DNA of 64,000 bases from NCBI RefSeq assembly GCF_050908995.1, contig NC_135130.1, positions 5,139,001 to 5,203,000 on the forward strand. The letters run 5' to 3'. Both the position numbers and the translations under genes were made by a program. This document shows, one piece after another, positions 48,241-59,693 of the stretch (position 1 is the stretch's first letter; each line of letters begins with the position of its first letter). The notes under the pieces were generated by a model, which was not told the DNA's origin, did no database searches, and saw only the letters and a program-made list of their open reading frames with translations. This DNA is from Andrena cerasifolii. Lineage: Eukaryota > Arthropoda > Insecta > Hymenoptera > Andrenidae.

Positions 48241-50270
48241 TTTTCTGGTGACCCTGAGCTTGGGGACCCTGAGGCGGCTGCCTCTTTCGCCTCGAGGTTA
48301 AGACTGCTCTATCACCACAATTTATGCATTACGCACCAGCGTAACTGATTTCCAAGAAGCTCCGCTTCTTGACGGAATATTTCAGCCGACAAACATTTTC
48401 AAAAGCCTCATTGTAGGAATGTGGGTGCACAGGACCTGCTGGGCCCGATGATGGATGAGAAGTCCTGTCACGTCATCTCCCCTCGCCCTGACTCCTAGGG
48501 GGGGTCTAGGCCCTCTTAATTCCAGGCCCTAAATAGGTGTTAGGCAGAATTGCATCAGGACTGAACACGTCCCTGGTAAACGGCACACAGGGTGCTAAGA
48601 GTGCTCCCAGTGGCGTCTCCGCCAGTGCAATAAGCTTCCCTCTCGATCCATCGAGGCGAGTTCTAGGGCGCGTAGCACGCCCCCCCCCCCCAGCAATTTT
48701 CTGTGTAGCTGGAGGAAAAAGGGTGGCGAGAGGAAAGGGGGTACGGTGCCTAGAGACGGAGGCGAAACACGTGAGAGGCGAGCCGATAGTTGGCTTACTG
48801 ACAGACTCCAATCTCCGGTTACTCTCTCCTGGAGTCACCTCTGACGAGGGTGGTGTCTCCAGCACCCACCCCCCGAGCGCTCCCCGCACAGCCTCGATTC
48901 CTTGCCCCTCGCCAGGGTTATGGAGCTGCTTTCCTAAATGGCGGGGAACGATAAGGCGGGGGGGGCCGTTTGATGAATCGCCTCTGAACTATGTCCGGCA
49001 TACGTAAACGCCCGCCGGGCGCAGGGGCGGTTGGTCATCGCGGACGGAGGGGGATGAACGATGCCTTCGGCGGACTGAGAATGCCGAGGAAAGCAAAGCC
49101 CCCTCCGCGCGGCTTGGAAACACTCGGCTGTGATTACAGGAGAATCCTCGCGCTCTCGACACGTTGCAGCCACTCGAGGGTGGTTGGCCAGCGCGAACCG
49201 CCGGGCGTGAATGCGCTTTCGAGTGGCGGCTGTGCGCGAGCAGTATCGGCCCGCGATGGGACAGGCTGGTACACTCTGCGATAACCTGCGAGGAACGATG
49301 AATTCCCTTTTTCCCTCGTGTCGAGGAATTCGTGGGATTTCAGTCGCCGCTGCGGCCCCCGCGCAGAGCCGCGGCGCTAGCTCCGCCGCTAAGAGCGGAG
49401 AGGTGAAACGCGTAAAGCGGATTGCGTTAGCTCGAGATTCAATTTTTTTTCTGCATACCTCGCGTCAACCGTTCCGTTGACACTTTAATCTGCGTAGGAA
49501 ATTGCACCCGCGGATTTCAACGAAAGTAATAATTCAACGGCTTGGAAATTTGTCGGGAGGGGGCGCGGATGGATTAAGGCGGCAGCGAAGGCGAAGGTTG
49601 ATGTAAAATAGTGAAACGCGAGGAGCGCGGGGTCGATCATAGGCGAGGACTCCTTGCGCGAGGCTATTCAGCGCGAGGAAATCCAATATCCAGTGGAAGT
49701 CTTCCCTGTTAATTTCTTTGCGGCCGTGAAAAATCAGCGACCGATTTCGGCGGACGTTAACGGCACCCCTCGAGTCGGGTGTCGATCTGTTATCGATAGA
49801 GGGAGCGGAGGCATTCGCGTGATTCAGAGGGCGTAATGGCGCTGAACACGAAACACCGTGCCAGTGTTCGTGGGACTGGCATGATCCAGGCCTCTAAAGA
49901 CTCCTCGCGGTGGAAGTGTATCGCGTGTCGAGCCACCCTTACGAATTTAATTCGTCTCCGGGCGCAGCCTGTCGTTCTGCCGGGACCTTTGCGATTACTT
50001 TGTGGCGGCCATTTCGTGGAAAGACGAAACCCAGTCCAGCCACGGTTATTCGAGGTGGCGGGAAGGACGAGGAGAGGAACGGCGTGGTCTTAATTAGACA
50101 GCGGCTTCAACTCGTCCTGAAATTGATTGGAAACGGTTTCACGTGATGTCGCGCGTTAACTGCGATGCCAAATCTCGGACATGGAAGCAAGCGGCTGGGT
50201 AAGGAGGTGGTTTAAGAAGATCTTGGGTGTTTGCTCTAATAAAGGAACCGATACGCTCTGTTTAGGACTG
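48241..50270. other. Intergenic, GC-rich in part, no supported gene
   Basis: CpG-rich DNA at 48600-50100 gives long overlapping frames on both strands (48506-49007, 48934-49480, 49836-50146) with no recognisable motif. No exon chain was found. Confidence 0.4.
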
Positions 50271-51442
50271 TATACAGGGTGTCCCACTAAGGAGTGGACA
50301 GCGCGATATCTCTTAAAGTATTGTCGATAAAAATATAAAAAAATAGGGAATTGCATGGTTCGAGGGGGCCCATTTATTAGCGCGAACGAATTTTGTTTCC
50401 GATTATTATTTTAAAAGATACGATGGTCAAGTTCGGTTTTTCAAATGGAACTATTTTTTTTGAAGACCTGAGTTGATAGTGCGTTCCAAGACAAATTCAA
50501 TAAGCTTTAATGTATACACTTTATTTCCACTGGTTTTTAAGATATTGCGCTTGCAAATTTACTGATTTTCACTGGAAGAAACCCCTCTGAAATGGCAAAA
50601 ACCGGGGGCGGTCTTACTGACGCCACGGGTGGCACTGCCTGTTGAAATGGATACTTACCTGCCAAAGGTCTACGCCAGAAATGGCAGGCCCAAAGGCTGG
50701 ACAATTCTTTTTCGTCAGAAATGCTACTTAGGTAGGTATCGTTACTTTTATTTCGCACTTGCTTCTACGCTCGGATGGCCGGTTCTTTTGGGAGGGATGC
50801 AAGTTGGATTGGTTCTGATACAATCTGCTCCCTATGGTTGAAATTTAGTCTAGCAACTTTCACTCCTCCTAACCTAACCAATCCAACTTGCATCCCTCCC
50901 AAAAGAACCGGCCATCCGAGCGTAGAAGCAAGTGCGAAATAAAAGTAACGATGCGCTTCTCGACACCGCAGATGTACCTACCTAAGTAGCATTTCTGACG
51001 AAAAAGAATTGTCCAGCCTTTGGGCCTGCCATTTCTGGCGTAGACCTTTGGCAGGTAAGTATCCATTTCATCAGGCAGTGCCACCCGTGGGGCCAGTAAG
51101 ACCGCCCTCGGTTTTTGCCATTCCAGAGGGGTTTCTTGCAGTGAAAATCAGTAAATTTGCAAGCGCAATATCTTAAAAACCAGTGGAAATAAAGTGTATA
51201 CATTAAAGCTTATTGAATTTGTCTTGGAACGCACTATCAACTCAGGTCTTCAAAAAAAATAGTTCCATTTGAAAAACCGAACTTGACCATCGTATCTTTT
51301 AAAATAATAATCGAAAACAAAATTCGTTCGCGCTAATAAATGGGCCCCCTCGAACCATGCAATTCCCTATTTTTTTATATTTTTATCGACAATACTTTAA
51401 GAGATATCGCGCTGTCCACTCCTTAGTGGGACACCCTGTATA
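50271..51442. mobile_element. 1.17-kb near-perfect palindrome with TATACAGGGTGTCCCA ends
   Basis: The left end tatacagggtgtcccactaa and the right end ttagtgggacaccctgtata are exact inverted termini, bordered by TA. The arms run about 545-565 bp and stay nearly identical throughout, around a spacer of about 60 bp (50816-50877). The right arm carries 23 extra bases at 50952-50974. The same 36-37-codon open stretch (YLPKVYARNGRPKGWTILF) appears on opposite strands in the two arms, as the symmetry requires; it lacks an ATG start and is probably not a gene. This is a Tc1/mariner-style foldback MITE or the product of an inverted duplication. Confidence 0.93.
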
Positions 51443-52278
51443 TTGTAAATATTAGATCTAAGTTCTACATTGTTTTAGTTACTAAGACTAGATTAACTTG
51501 CGCGAAACTGCACGCGCTCTTCCTGGTTTGGGGTGAAAAGTTAACGGTGTCACCATCTCGTCGATTGTCGCGGCAACAATTGCCTTCTCCCCACTCTCTC
51601 GCTTTCGCGAGCGCCGATCGCGATCGCGAATACTCGAACCAGTCGGTCTCCTGGAGTCGTTAACTTTGCAAACCTTTCTACCGCAAAACAAAACCACTGA
51701 CTTTATTCTCTAAAAGTGAGACTCGGTTTCTTTGTGCTGTTCGGTATAGCTTACAACGAGTAAAAGTGCAGTGCGCAGGTTTATTGTCAAACTCTCAGTT
51801 AATAAACTAAAAATACCGGTCGTGATACTCGTGCTGGTGAAAAATCTACTTACGCTAAATTAAACCTAGCTACAATTACCTTAAACCTACTTAAAGCTAC
51901 CTTATAAAGAGTTAAAACTAAACTAAGAACTATTTTAACCACTAACACGCTCTAAAAAGAGGAGCTTTGAAGTTATGTAACTTTGTCAGATCGACTGTCT
52001 CTATTTTATACATCTGAATAAGTTTCTGGCCGCAGTGGCTGGGAGTCGAAAGCAACAGTCAACGACTTTCAATGCTGTTAGTAAAAATGGGATGATTAGA
52101 ATGTTTGGAGTAACTTGGACACCGCACAGTGTTTGATGGGTACAAGGAAATTGACAAAAATGAATAACTTCTCTCTGGAGTAAAATTTTTTTAAATAAAT
52201 TTCATATTTGTTTATAAAAAGACTTTTCTTATACATCTTTGATGTTATAAGTTTTTACAATTTTTTTTTAATGCGTGT
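51443..52278. other. Intergenic, no supported gene
   Basis: Contains tandem-like acctactt/aacctagctac and ttaaacctacttaaagctac motifs at 51860-51920, and a minus frame at 51488-51697 with no known motif. Nothing else is supported. Confidence 0.4.
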
Positions 52279-53077
52279 AAGGTAAGTGCGGGCATTAAGG
52301 CCCAGAAGGTTATATTGCTTTTATTACATACGAAATGTAATTCGAAGATGTTTCCGCGTCGTTGATAAATTCAACAACTTTGTAGGACGATTCTTACTAC
52401 GGGGTCACTACAATGACTACACTTTTGGAAGACTGAAATGGATATACGTATGTATATTTGAAAAAGAAAGGAACAGTTCTGCTGGTCACACAACAGCGGC
52501 CAGGCGACGAGTGTCGTGCCGTCTCGAACTTTCCTGTTGCCAGGTCGTCCCTACGGTCGACGCAGCGTACGTTTCGCGACGTTGCCGCGTTACTGACGGG
52601 ATTCGTAGAATCCCACCGTTGTCGGTTCTTACAACTATTTCTCTTTCAACTTTCATTGCACGAATTATAACAATTGCGTCGTCTTTCTGGATTTATATTG
52701 GGAGTCCTCATCACCCAATTACTGTGCAACTACAAGTATGTAAAAGTATGTATGTTAGCAACGTATTCCCAGAAAATTGGTGATTTGTAAAGTACACGTT
52801 TAACATATAACTTCGAGAATGAGGAAGTCACAAAACAGATATGGAAGAGCTTCAAAGCACGTGTCTAATTACCTGCTCTACACGAAACAAGACCAATTTA
52901 CAAAGTTTTTAAAAACCTAAAAATTGTCCTGTTTGTTGTTTTCATATATTATGCAAAATGTCACAGTTTATAGTTTAATGTTCATAGATTTCCATAAAAA
53001 AGAGTTTCCAAAAGTATGTATAATTTAAAAAAAAAATGGTGGATCCTTAAGTGGGCCTTATTACCCGCACTTACCTT
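52279..53077. mobile_element. 799-bp TIR element whose ends spell AAGGTAAGTGCGGG
   Basis: The left terminus starts aaggtaagtgcggg and continues through attaaggccca. The right terminus (53052-53077) is its reverse complement with 2 mismatches in 26 bases. The interior has an open stretch at 52286-52783 (+) that begins without ATG inside the terminus and has no recognisable transposase motif, so the element looks non-autonomous. Each end contains AAG|GTAAGT, a full 5' splice-site consensus pointing inward. Confidence 0.75.
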
Positions 53078-53511
53078 GGATCATTCAGCTTCGGATTCTG
53101 AAACAGTCGATAAACTTGCTTCCGAGGATTCTTCTTCAAAATTAAAAGATGATTCCTCAGTAGATTCATCCGTTATCACATAGCACTTCATTTGGGCAAA
53201 ATCTTTCCTTTTTATCTTGGAGGATTTTTTTTCTGTGTAGTGAGACCACGGGGTCTGAACTTATAATGAGGAAATTAATTAAGTCTTTATTGGTAATCCT
53301 TCTGGATGATTTTCTGGTATGGTGTTCTCTAATATAACTTATATTTTTATGTGTAGCTTCTAAAGCCTACTATTCTACTAACTATACCTACACATTTTAA
53401 ACGATTTTTCATTTTTTTTTAGAGGAGCAGAGAAGTGATTTTTTTTATTTCTGAACATTTCCCTACTACTATCACACTTGGGTAAAAAATGACCCAGACT
53501 TCTGTTGAACG
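53078..53511. other. AT-rich intergenic stretch
   Basis: No gene. A gggtaaaaaatgaccca inverted motif lies at about 53480-53496, in the style of the GGGTCA termini seen at 2647 and 8696. Confidence 0.4.
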
Positions 53512-53887
53512 CAGTGTTTCCCAGCCTTTCTTGAGTCGCAACCCCCTTTTATATTATTTAAATAACCTGCAACCCTTTCCCTAAATATAAGGTAAGGTAA
53601 AAATAAGGTAAAGAAAAAAACATTAAAAATCGGTATTTCAGAATATAATTCTAACTTAATAATATTTTATTATCTTAGTACACATATTACATATACTTAT
53701 ACATATTAAATATATTTAATTACCATATTTGTATGATGATTGTGCTTCGATCTGGGTTAGTCTTCATGTATGAAAAATATGGCAATGTGACCATATTAAA
53801 ATAAATAAGTGCCAAGAATCGTCAACTAAAAATAACTGGGGCAACCTCCCAGAAAACACTACGCGACCCACAGTTTGGGAAACACTG
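53512..53887. mobile_element. hAT-like MITE with CAGTGTTTCCCA termini
   Basis: The left end cagtgtttcccagcc and the right end tttgggaaacactg are inverted. The 8-bp flanks gttgaacg and gttaaccc match at 6 of 8 positions, consistent with an old hAT target duplication. CAGTG(G/T)TTCCCA termini are typical of hAT families across animals. The body is 376 bp, AT-rich and non-coding. Confidence 0.8.
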
Positions 53888-55680
53888 GTTAACCCTTTCG
53901 CTGCGTATTTAAATTTTCCGACGATTCTTGAAAAGTGTAAATTTTAGAGGAATAAAAAGAAGTTTTTAATTTTAAACTTATGGCTACCGATAGAGCTGTC
54001 TCAGAGGGGTTAAAGAATGGAATCGAAGAAATAAACAGTCGGCCAGATATATCGCAGAACATTGCTGACAATGAGTATCACAGTAGAAGAGAACACATTT
54101 TTTAATGCGTGGACTATAGTCGAATGCCGCAGCAAAAGCTAAGTACATGTGTGTTCACTTCGAGCTGTTTCCATTTCAGTTTTGACAGCCACAACGAGCA
54201 TCTAAGTAGTAAGTCGATAAAGCTTCTGCAGAGGCAATCTTGCGGAGAACCATAATTTCTTGGAGCTCTTTTATTACACCACTGTCTCCTGCGCTCTCCA
54301 GACGAGGGTGCCAGCGTCATCATTATTCCAACTCCACTTTGCCCGGTGGTTAAGCAGAGTGTCCGCGAAAAAGGCAGCAGCCAACGAACGGAAGCGATAG
54401 ATAACGGGATAGATAGCTGTTCACTGATCAAAATGGAGGGCAGTTACAGCCGGGACCATTAAGCTCGGCACGGTGTTGCGGCACGCAAAATGTCCGTTTG
54501 CTAACGCCACGAATATGAATTACCGTTCCGCTGCTACGCAAACTGGACTAACCGCGGCCGAGTACGGCTCCTCTGTCCGTGGCCACGCAGGTGGGAATTT
54601 TTAATTTGCCACGTGCAACTCCGCCGCGAACGTGATGTTTTTAACCTTGTTTTCGCTCAGCCCGCAACTCTGGCGCTGCGAAAGGCAGCAGAACGCGGGA
54701 TTAGTCGCGGGCGAACGCAAAACGACGTTACAATCAAGTGGCGTGCAATGGGCACCATTTGACTCGCGAAACTCGGTCCACCCTCGAGCAGCGGGGGCGT
54801 CGGGTTTGGAAAAGCTGACAGTAGTTGGAGGAACGGTTATATTAATACACAAGCCCGTGGACACGCATTACCACAGAGCTTCGAGCCGGTTGGTAGCTCG
54901 AACGAAGTCACTGGAAGAATTTCTTACGCTCTATTAAGTCGACCTTGATTCCTTTGTCGAAGGTGACACGTCGATATAAACATCGCGCTCAGTTTTTGCT
55001 GGAAAAGGGCAGGCTGAATGTTATCGGTCGGTGTCGCATGAAACGCCCCCGTTCCTTCGCGGACTTGCACGAAATCATTCCGAAGTAAATATAAAAAATG
55101 GAGAGTCTACTGTCAACTGACTTCCTCGCAGCTCAATCGGTCATGCCTCGCTGCCTCCTCTACTTCCATCACGGAGACCTTAATGATATTATCGGCAAAG
55201 TTATACTCCCGAGCCGCCTATCTCCCACCCCTGGAAACCTGATGAAGCCTGGATAGGCTGCCGACAGTAGTTACGAACGCCATAAACCATGCCAGTGTAA
55301 AATAAAGGGGGAATCCGCGCGGCTGACGAGGGGCATCCGAAAAATCGCGATGGAAGCGCGGACGTGTCGTAACTCTCGACGAGACCGGGGAAGAGCGAAA
55401 AAACGACGAGACACGTCGGGTGGTACGTGAGCTGTTTACCCGCGGCAGCGAATCGACGGGTTCTCCACCGGCGGGACAATGTTCGTCCAGCGGCTGCTTA
55501 ATTAAGAAGCTCGTACGGCCGAGGGATTCGCCCCGTAATTTGATCACGAGGCGGGAAGTATGGTTCCCTGTAAGCCGTAAAACTAATATGTCTGGGTTAC
55601 GAGGGGGCGGCGGCTCCTTGCATACGTCGTTACCCTTCATTATACGCGGCTTCAGGAACTGCCAGGAGTTGAGAAGTCGG
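53888..55680. other. Intergenic, GC-rich in part, no supported gene
   Basis: Frames at 54114-54431, 54601-54937 and 55201-55853 overlap on opposite strands in CpG-rich DNA and lack motifs. The longest (minus, 211 codons, 55218-55853) is Arg/Ser/Pro-rich and shows no family resemblance. Confidence 0.4.
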
Positions 55681-56217
55681 GCGGACCGGCGCGAAGTAGG
55701 TCGCCAGATAAGGGGCTGCTGCTGGAACAGGGACCAAAGGCAACGTATGCCAGCGTTTAGGGATATATTATTGGGATCGGGATTATGGGATCTGTATTTT
55801 ATTTGGCCGGATCCGGGCAGCGCCGCGTTTATCTTAACGACACTGTAGATCAATCTCTATTTATTGATATGTTAAACTGGACTCGGCTGAAAGCGGGATG
55901 TCGGATAAGGGGCTCTCTGAGGAGAGTTAGGGATAGCGCGTTCTAGCGCTCAGAGACATACTATCGAGATTACGGGGGGGTGAAATACAGGGGGTCTGTG
56001 TTTTCCTTGACTTGTGCTACTTGCAACGGCCGGTATCTTACGAATACCGTCAATAAAACTGGATTTATTGATATGTTTAGCTCTATTCGGTGTAAAGAAG
56101 GACCCCCAGATAAGGAACTGCTGTTAGAGGAGAGTCAGGGTGAAAGTGTGCTGGCACTTAGGGGCGTAATATACTGCCGAGGTTATGAGAAGAAAATACG
56201 TGTGGGCTGTACTCTTG
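55681..56217 (+). repeat. Diverged tandem repeat with a period of about 200 bp
   Basis: A block of the type atttattgatatgtt, then a gataaggggct-like motif, then gaggagagt.aggg and a later ttgactt.tactacttgc-like end, occurs near 55860-56025 and again near 56068-56235. Weaker versions lie near 55709 and after 56550. Copies are 60-75 percent alike by eye. This repeat leads into the 36-bp minisatellite. Confidence 0.5.
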
Positions 56218-56514
56218 TTGACCTGTACTACTTGCATCCTGCCAGTGTTTTCATTGACTCGCGCTACTTGCGCTGAGGCTCCACTTTCCTTGACTTATAC
56301 TACTTGCGCTCAGGCTGAATTTTCATTGACTTGTACTACTTGCTCTGAGGCTGAATTTTCATTGACTATTACTACTTGCATCGAGGTTGAATTTTCCTTG
56401 ACCTGTACTACTTGCCATCGGGCTGAATTTTCATTGAGCTGTACTACTTGCACTGAGACTATAATTTCCTTGATTTATACTATTATACTTCCATTCAGGC
56501 TGTATTTTCCTTAA
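56185..56514 (+). CDS. Open frame across a 36-bp minisatellite; possible secreted repeat protein
   Basis: An ATG-started 109-residue frame begins MRRKYVWAVLLLTCTTCILP, basic then hydrophobic like a signal peptide. It continues as seven or more 12-residue repeats of the form LTCTTCSEAEFS. Because 36 is a multiple of 3, any minisatellite of this unit without stops would keep such a frame open, so this is not proof of a gene. No homologue is recognised, and no exon, promoter or polyadenylation evidence was found. Confidence 0.22.
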   Translation: MRRKYVWAVLLLTCTTCILPVFSLTRATCAEAPLSLTYTTCAQAEFSLTCTTCSEAEFSLTITTCIEVEFSLTCTTCHRAEFSLSCTTCTETIISLIYTIILPFRLYFP

Positions 56515-56530
56515 TTTGTACTAGTTGCAT
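56218..56530 (+). repeat. 36-bp minisatellite, about 8 units
   Basis: Units starting TTGAC at 56218, 56254, 56290, 56326, 56362, 56398 and 56434, then TTGAT at 56470 and a decayed unit near 56512. The core is ttgacttgtactacttgc, then a variable part, then gctgaattttca. One isolated unit also lies at 56007. Copies are about 75-90 percent alike. Confidence 0.92.
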
Positions 56531-57811
56531 TGTTGACATTTTAAGAATAACATAAAGAAATCAGGATTCACTGATATTCTACGTTCAATATAGCAGAAAT
56601 TGAAGTCCCCAGAAAAGAGGCTGCCCTTACAGGGAAAGTAGAGGCACTATGTGCTAGGGTTCGCTGAGATATTGTCAGGATCTGGGGAAGCGGCCCTGAC
56701 GAATGTCTGATGCGCCTGCTTTTAAGGACTCCACTGTACTCTTTGCGGAATTGCCGGAGGAACGATTTGCTGGCACATAAGGGACCGTTCCACGAGCATG
56801 AAAGTGCTGTTGAAAGAATCATGCGAACGGTAACTGGCGTCGCAAGACGGGATGCTCCGACGATATTTAAATGCCGCTGCATCTTGGGATGGCCTTCTTT
56901 TACCTTCTAAAGCAACGACAAAAAAAAAAAACACGCGGCATAAAAGGCGTCGAGGGGATCTTGGATTCTGTGTAGCGCTCCCAGCGAAATAAAACGTAGC
57001 AGGGCATTTGCAATTAAATTTTTTACGGTCGTTAAAGAAATTCGGATCGACTGCGTTTTTGCTAAAATTTGCGGCGCCATATTTAATATTTAGCTGATCC
57101 CTTGTTATCATAACTTCATCTTTCAACGCAATTGCCAAGTTGAAATTAAACTGCGGCGTAATTCTTCGAGGCAAGAAACTTTCACGATTAATTACTTTTT
57201 AAATCACACAATGCTGCTTGCGTGAAGGTTGAGCTACGAGTGAGCAGGACTTTCGTTTCGACGTGGTTACCTGACCATTTGGGCGTACGACCACACCCAT
57301 CTCTGTAACGATCGAAGGATAAACTTCGCCTGAGGATCCAGATCAGCGGGGAATTAGATAGATGAAACATTGTGGAAATATAATATAACAAAAGGCATCA
57401 CGTCTCGACCATTAAAGCGAAACGTATAAATAATAGGAAGCCGGGATAAGTTTCGGTGCTTTTAGCGTCTCGCTGTCCCTTGCGTAAAGGAGGCAGGATA
57501 AGAGGCTGCTTTTAAGGACATAAAATACGCAGACACGTAAGAATACCTGGCCGCATTCGCCTTGCACATGTGACCCTGCTACTTACCCCCGTCACACTAC
57601 GTTTCTCCCAGAGAGAGAGTTTCGCAAGTGTGTGTGAGGACGGTTCGTCGATCGATCGACCCAAGTGAGAGTGGATCGAGCCTGTAGGAGGCTAGTCTTC
57701 CTCATGCCCATGGATAAAGATATACTGTTCCAGAACCTTAGCGCTTTCAATCACGAATTTGCTTACTTTTGTGTAAACAACAGATACTGCTGAAGAACAC
57801 ACAGGTGCAAC
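56531..57811. other. Intergenic, no supported gene
   Basis: Chance frames occur on both strands at 56568-57391. A gataagaggctgcttttaag motif near 57502 resembles the gataaggggctgct motif of the repeat at 55709. No gene is supported. Confidence 0.4.
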
Positions 57812-58301
57812 ACAGGGTGGTCGGTATAGGGTGGGAGTAAATTTACAGGGTGATTCTATACGGTAAAATAAGATAAAAATCAAGAGTAACGAAATTGCGG
57901 TGGAGGCTTTGTTTCCTAGTTATTAATGTTTCAAACTTCGGGTCAGTGACGCCTGAAGCACGGCAATTTGGCGGTCAGCGGCACGCGTTGCGTAGGTCAG
58001 TACCGCCGCGTACAGTCGCCGCCCAAAACAACAAAGCATAGGTAGCAACTTACCTCGTAGAAGCTGTGGTGAATGCGTTGTTGCTTTCGGGCGGCGACTG
58101 TACGCGGCGGCACTGACCTACCCAACGAGTGCCGCTGGTCGTCGAATTGCCGTGTTTCAGGCGCCCCTGACACGATTTTTAAATATTAATAACTGCAAAA
58201 CGAAGCCTCTACTGCAATTTCGTTATTCTTGATTTTCGTCTTATTTTGTCGTGTAGAATCACTCTGCACATTTACTCCCACCTGGTACCGACCACCCTGT
58301 T
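57812..58301. mobile_element. 490-bp foldback element with CAGGGTGGTCGG ends
   Basis: The left end acagggtggtcggtataggg pairs with the right end cctggtaccgaccaccctgt. Pairing continues through cgaaattgcggtggaggctt (then tgttt), a gcctgaagcacggcaatt block, gcagcggcacgcgttg and gcgtacagtcgccgccc against their reverse complements at 58090-58270. The spacer lies near 58020-58075. A piece of the arm (ggcaatttggcggtcagcgg, then cacgcgttgcgtaggtcagtac) also occurs downstream of MAD1 at 29296. Confidence 0.85.
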
Positions 58302-59685
58302 TATCCCAGAAGAAAAGACCGTCAGATACTTTCCCAAAAACTAATTGCGCCTAAGATTAAGTAAGGGAGCCAGATATACTAGACTAATCTACTTATCAAA
58401 AGATCGCTCGCGTTAAGAGTATCCAGGTACTTACCTAAAATTAGGCGGTGCTCCGTCTTGCATAACCAACTCAAGCTGCTTCCAACAGTTCATTGGACAG
58501 CACTCTCACGAAATTGCAACTGGATCCACCTCCGTTAATCCCGCACTTGAAAAACGGTTGAGCTACTTATGTCCTACACATTAACCGGCTCGGGTTTAGC
58601 AACGGAACGAGGACTTTCTTAGTAGTTTAATAGCGGGAATCATGGAGATTAACCGCGATGTCTCTGGCTAATCGGATCTGCTGGGACACCAAAAGTCCTG
58701 TAACTTCCAAATAGGATTGTAACATGCCACGTAGAGTATTTGAACACCCTGTTCGCGACTAAAATGTAGTGGCAATGAATCAGGGTCCCTGGCATCAGGC
58801 TGAAGGTGACACTAGCGTGTCCCCAGTAATTCCCTTATCACTCACGTCTCATGCATCAGTACAGAACTGTTGGTACTTTAAAGAAATCACGACTAGCTTC
58901 TCCCCACTTGTAAAATTGCCAGCCTGAAGAGCTCAGGGTAGGTCCCAGGAGCTATGAAGCAGCCTGTAGGTACAGGGCAAGATCATTTACTAAATGGTGG
59001 TACGAAAAAAAGGATCGAGAAGAGGAATATCGGGGAGGTCGTGTAGTTCCAGGCACCGGCACTTAGCAGGCCGCGTTAACGTTTTCTCGTTAGTGCCCTC
59101 CGTGCCGACAAAACCGGCCCCCGGTAATTACTTCGCCAATTACTTCGAAATATTTTACCTCTATATTTTCTAAATACTTTCTTCGCCCGCCCCTCCCCCG
59201 AAACGGTCGAACACGGCTCCTAGCCACTTCTATCATCCCGCCTGCCGTTTAATTTCGTTATTATTTGTTCACCGTTGCTTGCCCGCGGTGCCGATAATAA
59301 CCGCTCGCACGGGAAGGTGGCGCGACAAGCGTTTGACGCGCGGCAACGTGTGTAATAACCGTGGTTAATTAATCGAATTACAGGAACGTTAATGCGACAA
59401 TTTTCACTGGATCTCGGTAAACCGACGCAATCAGGGGATCGATAACGCAACGACACGCATCGTCGACTCTTTTAACCCATTCACACATGACGAGCCGCGT
59501 ACATAACCTGATTTCAAAGGTGTTTATAGGGAATTTACTTCTAGGGAAATCTACGACATTTGTGGATTACATTTGTGGCCTGCAATTATTAAATTTGTTG
59601 AGACCTCTAATGTATACATTCTGTGCACGACCTAAAGGGGGCGCACAAGTCAAGTGTGTATAGGTAATTGTTTCATCCCCTTTCA
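58302..59685. other. Intergenic, no supported gene
   Basis: One minus frame (59220-59456) in CpG-rich DNA has no known motif. The remainder has no visible structure. Confidence 0.4.
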
Positions 59686-59693
59686 CTGGGCAA

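Noticed and set aside
50629..51203. Paired 70-73-codon frames (YLPKVYARNG...) as a duplicated gene
   Set aside because: They are mirror images forced by the palindrome, have no ATG start, and match no family known to me.
52286..52783. 165-codon plus frame in the TIR element as a transposase
   Set aside because: It starts without ATG inside the terminus and shows no DDE-type spacing or helix-turn-helix that I can recognise.
55218..55853. 211-codon minus-strand frame, the longest outside the gene cluster apart from EMC10
   Set aside because: It overlaps a 142-codon frame on the other strand in CpG-rich DNA, is low in recognisable structure and shows no known motif.
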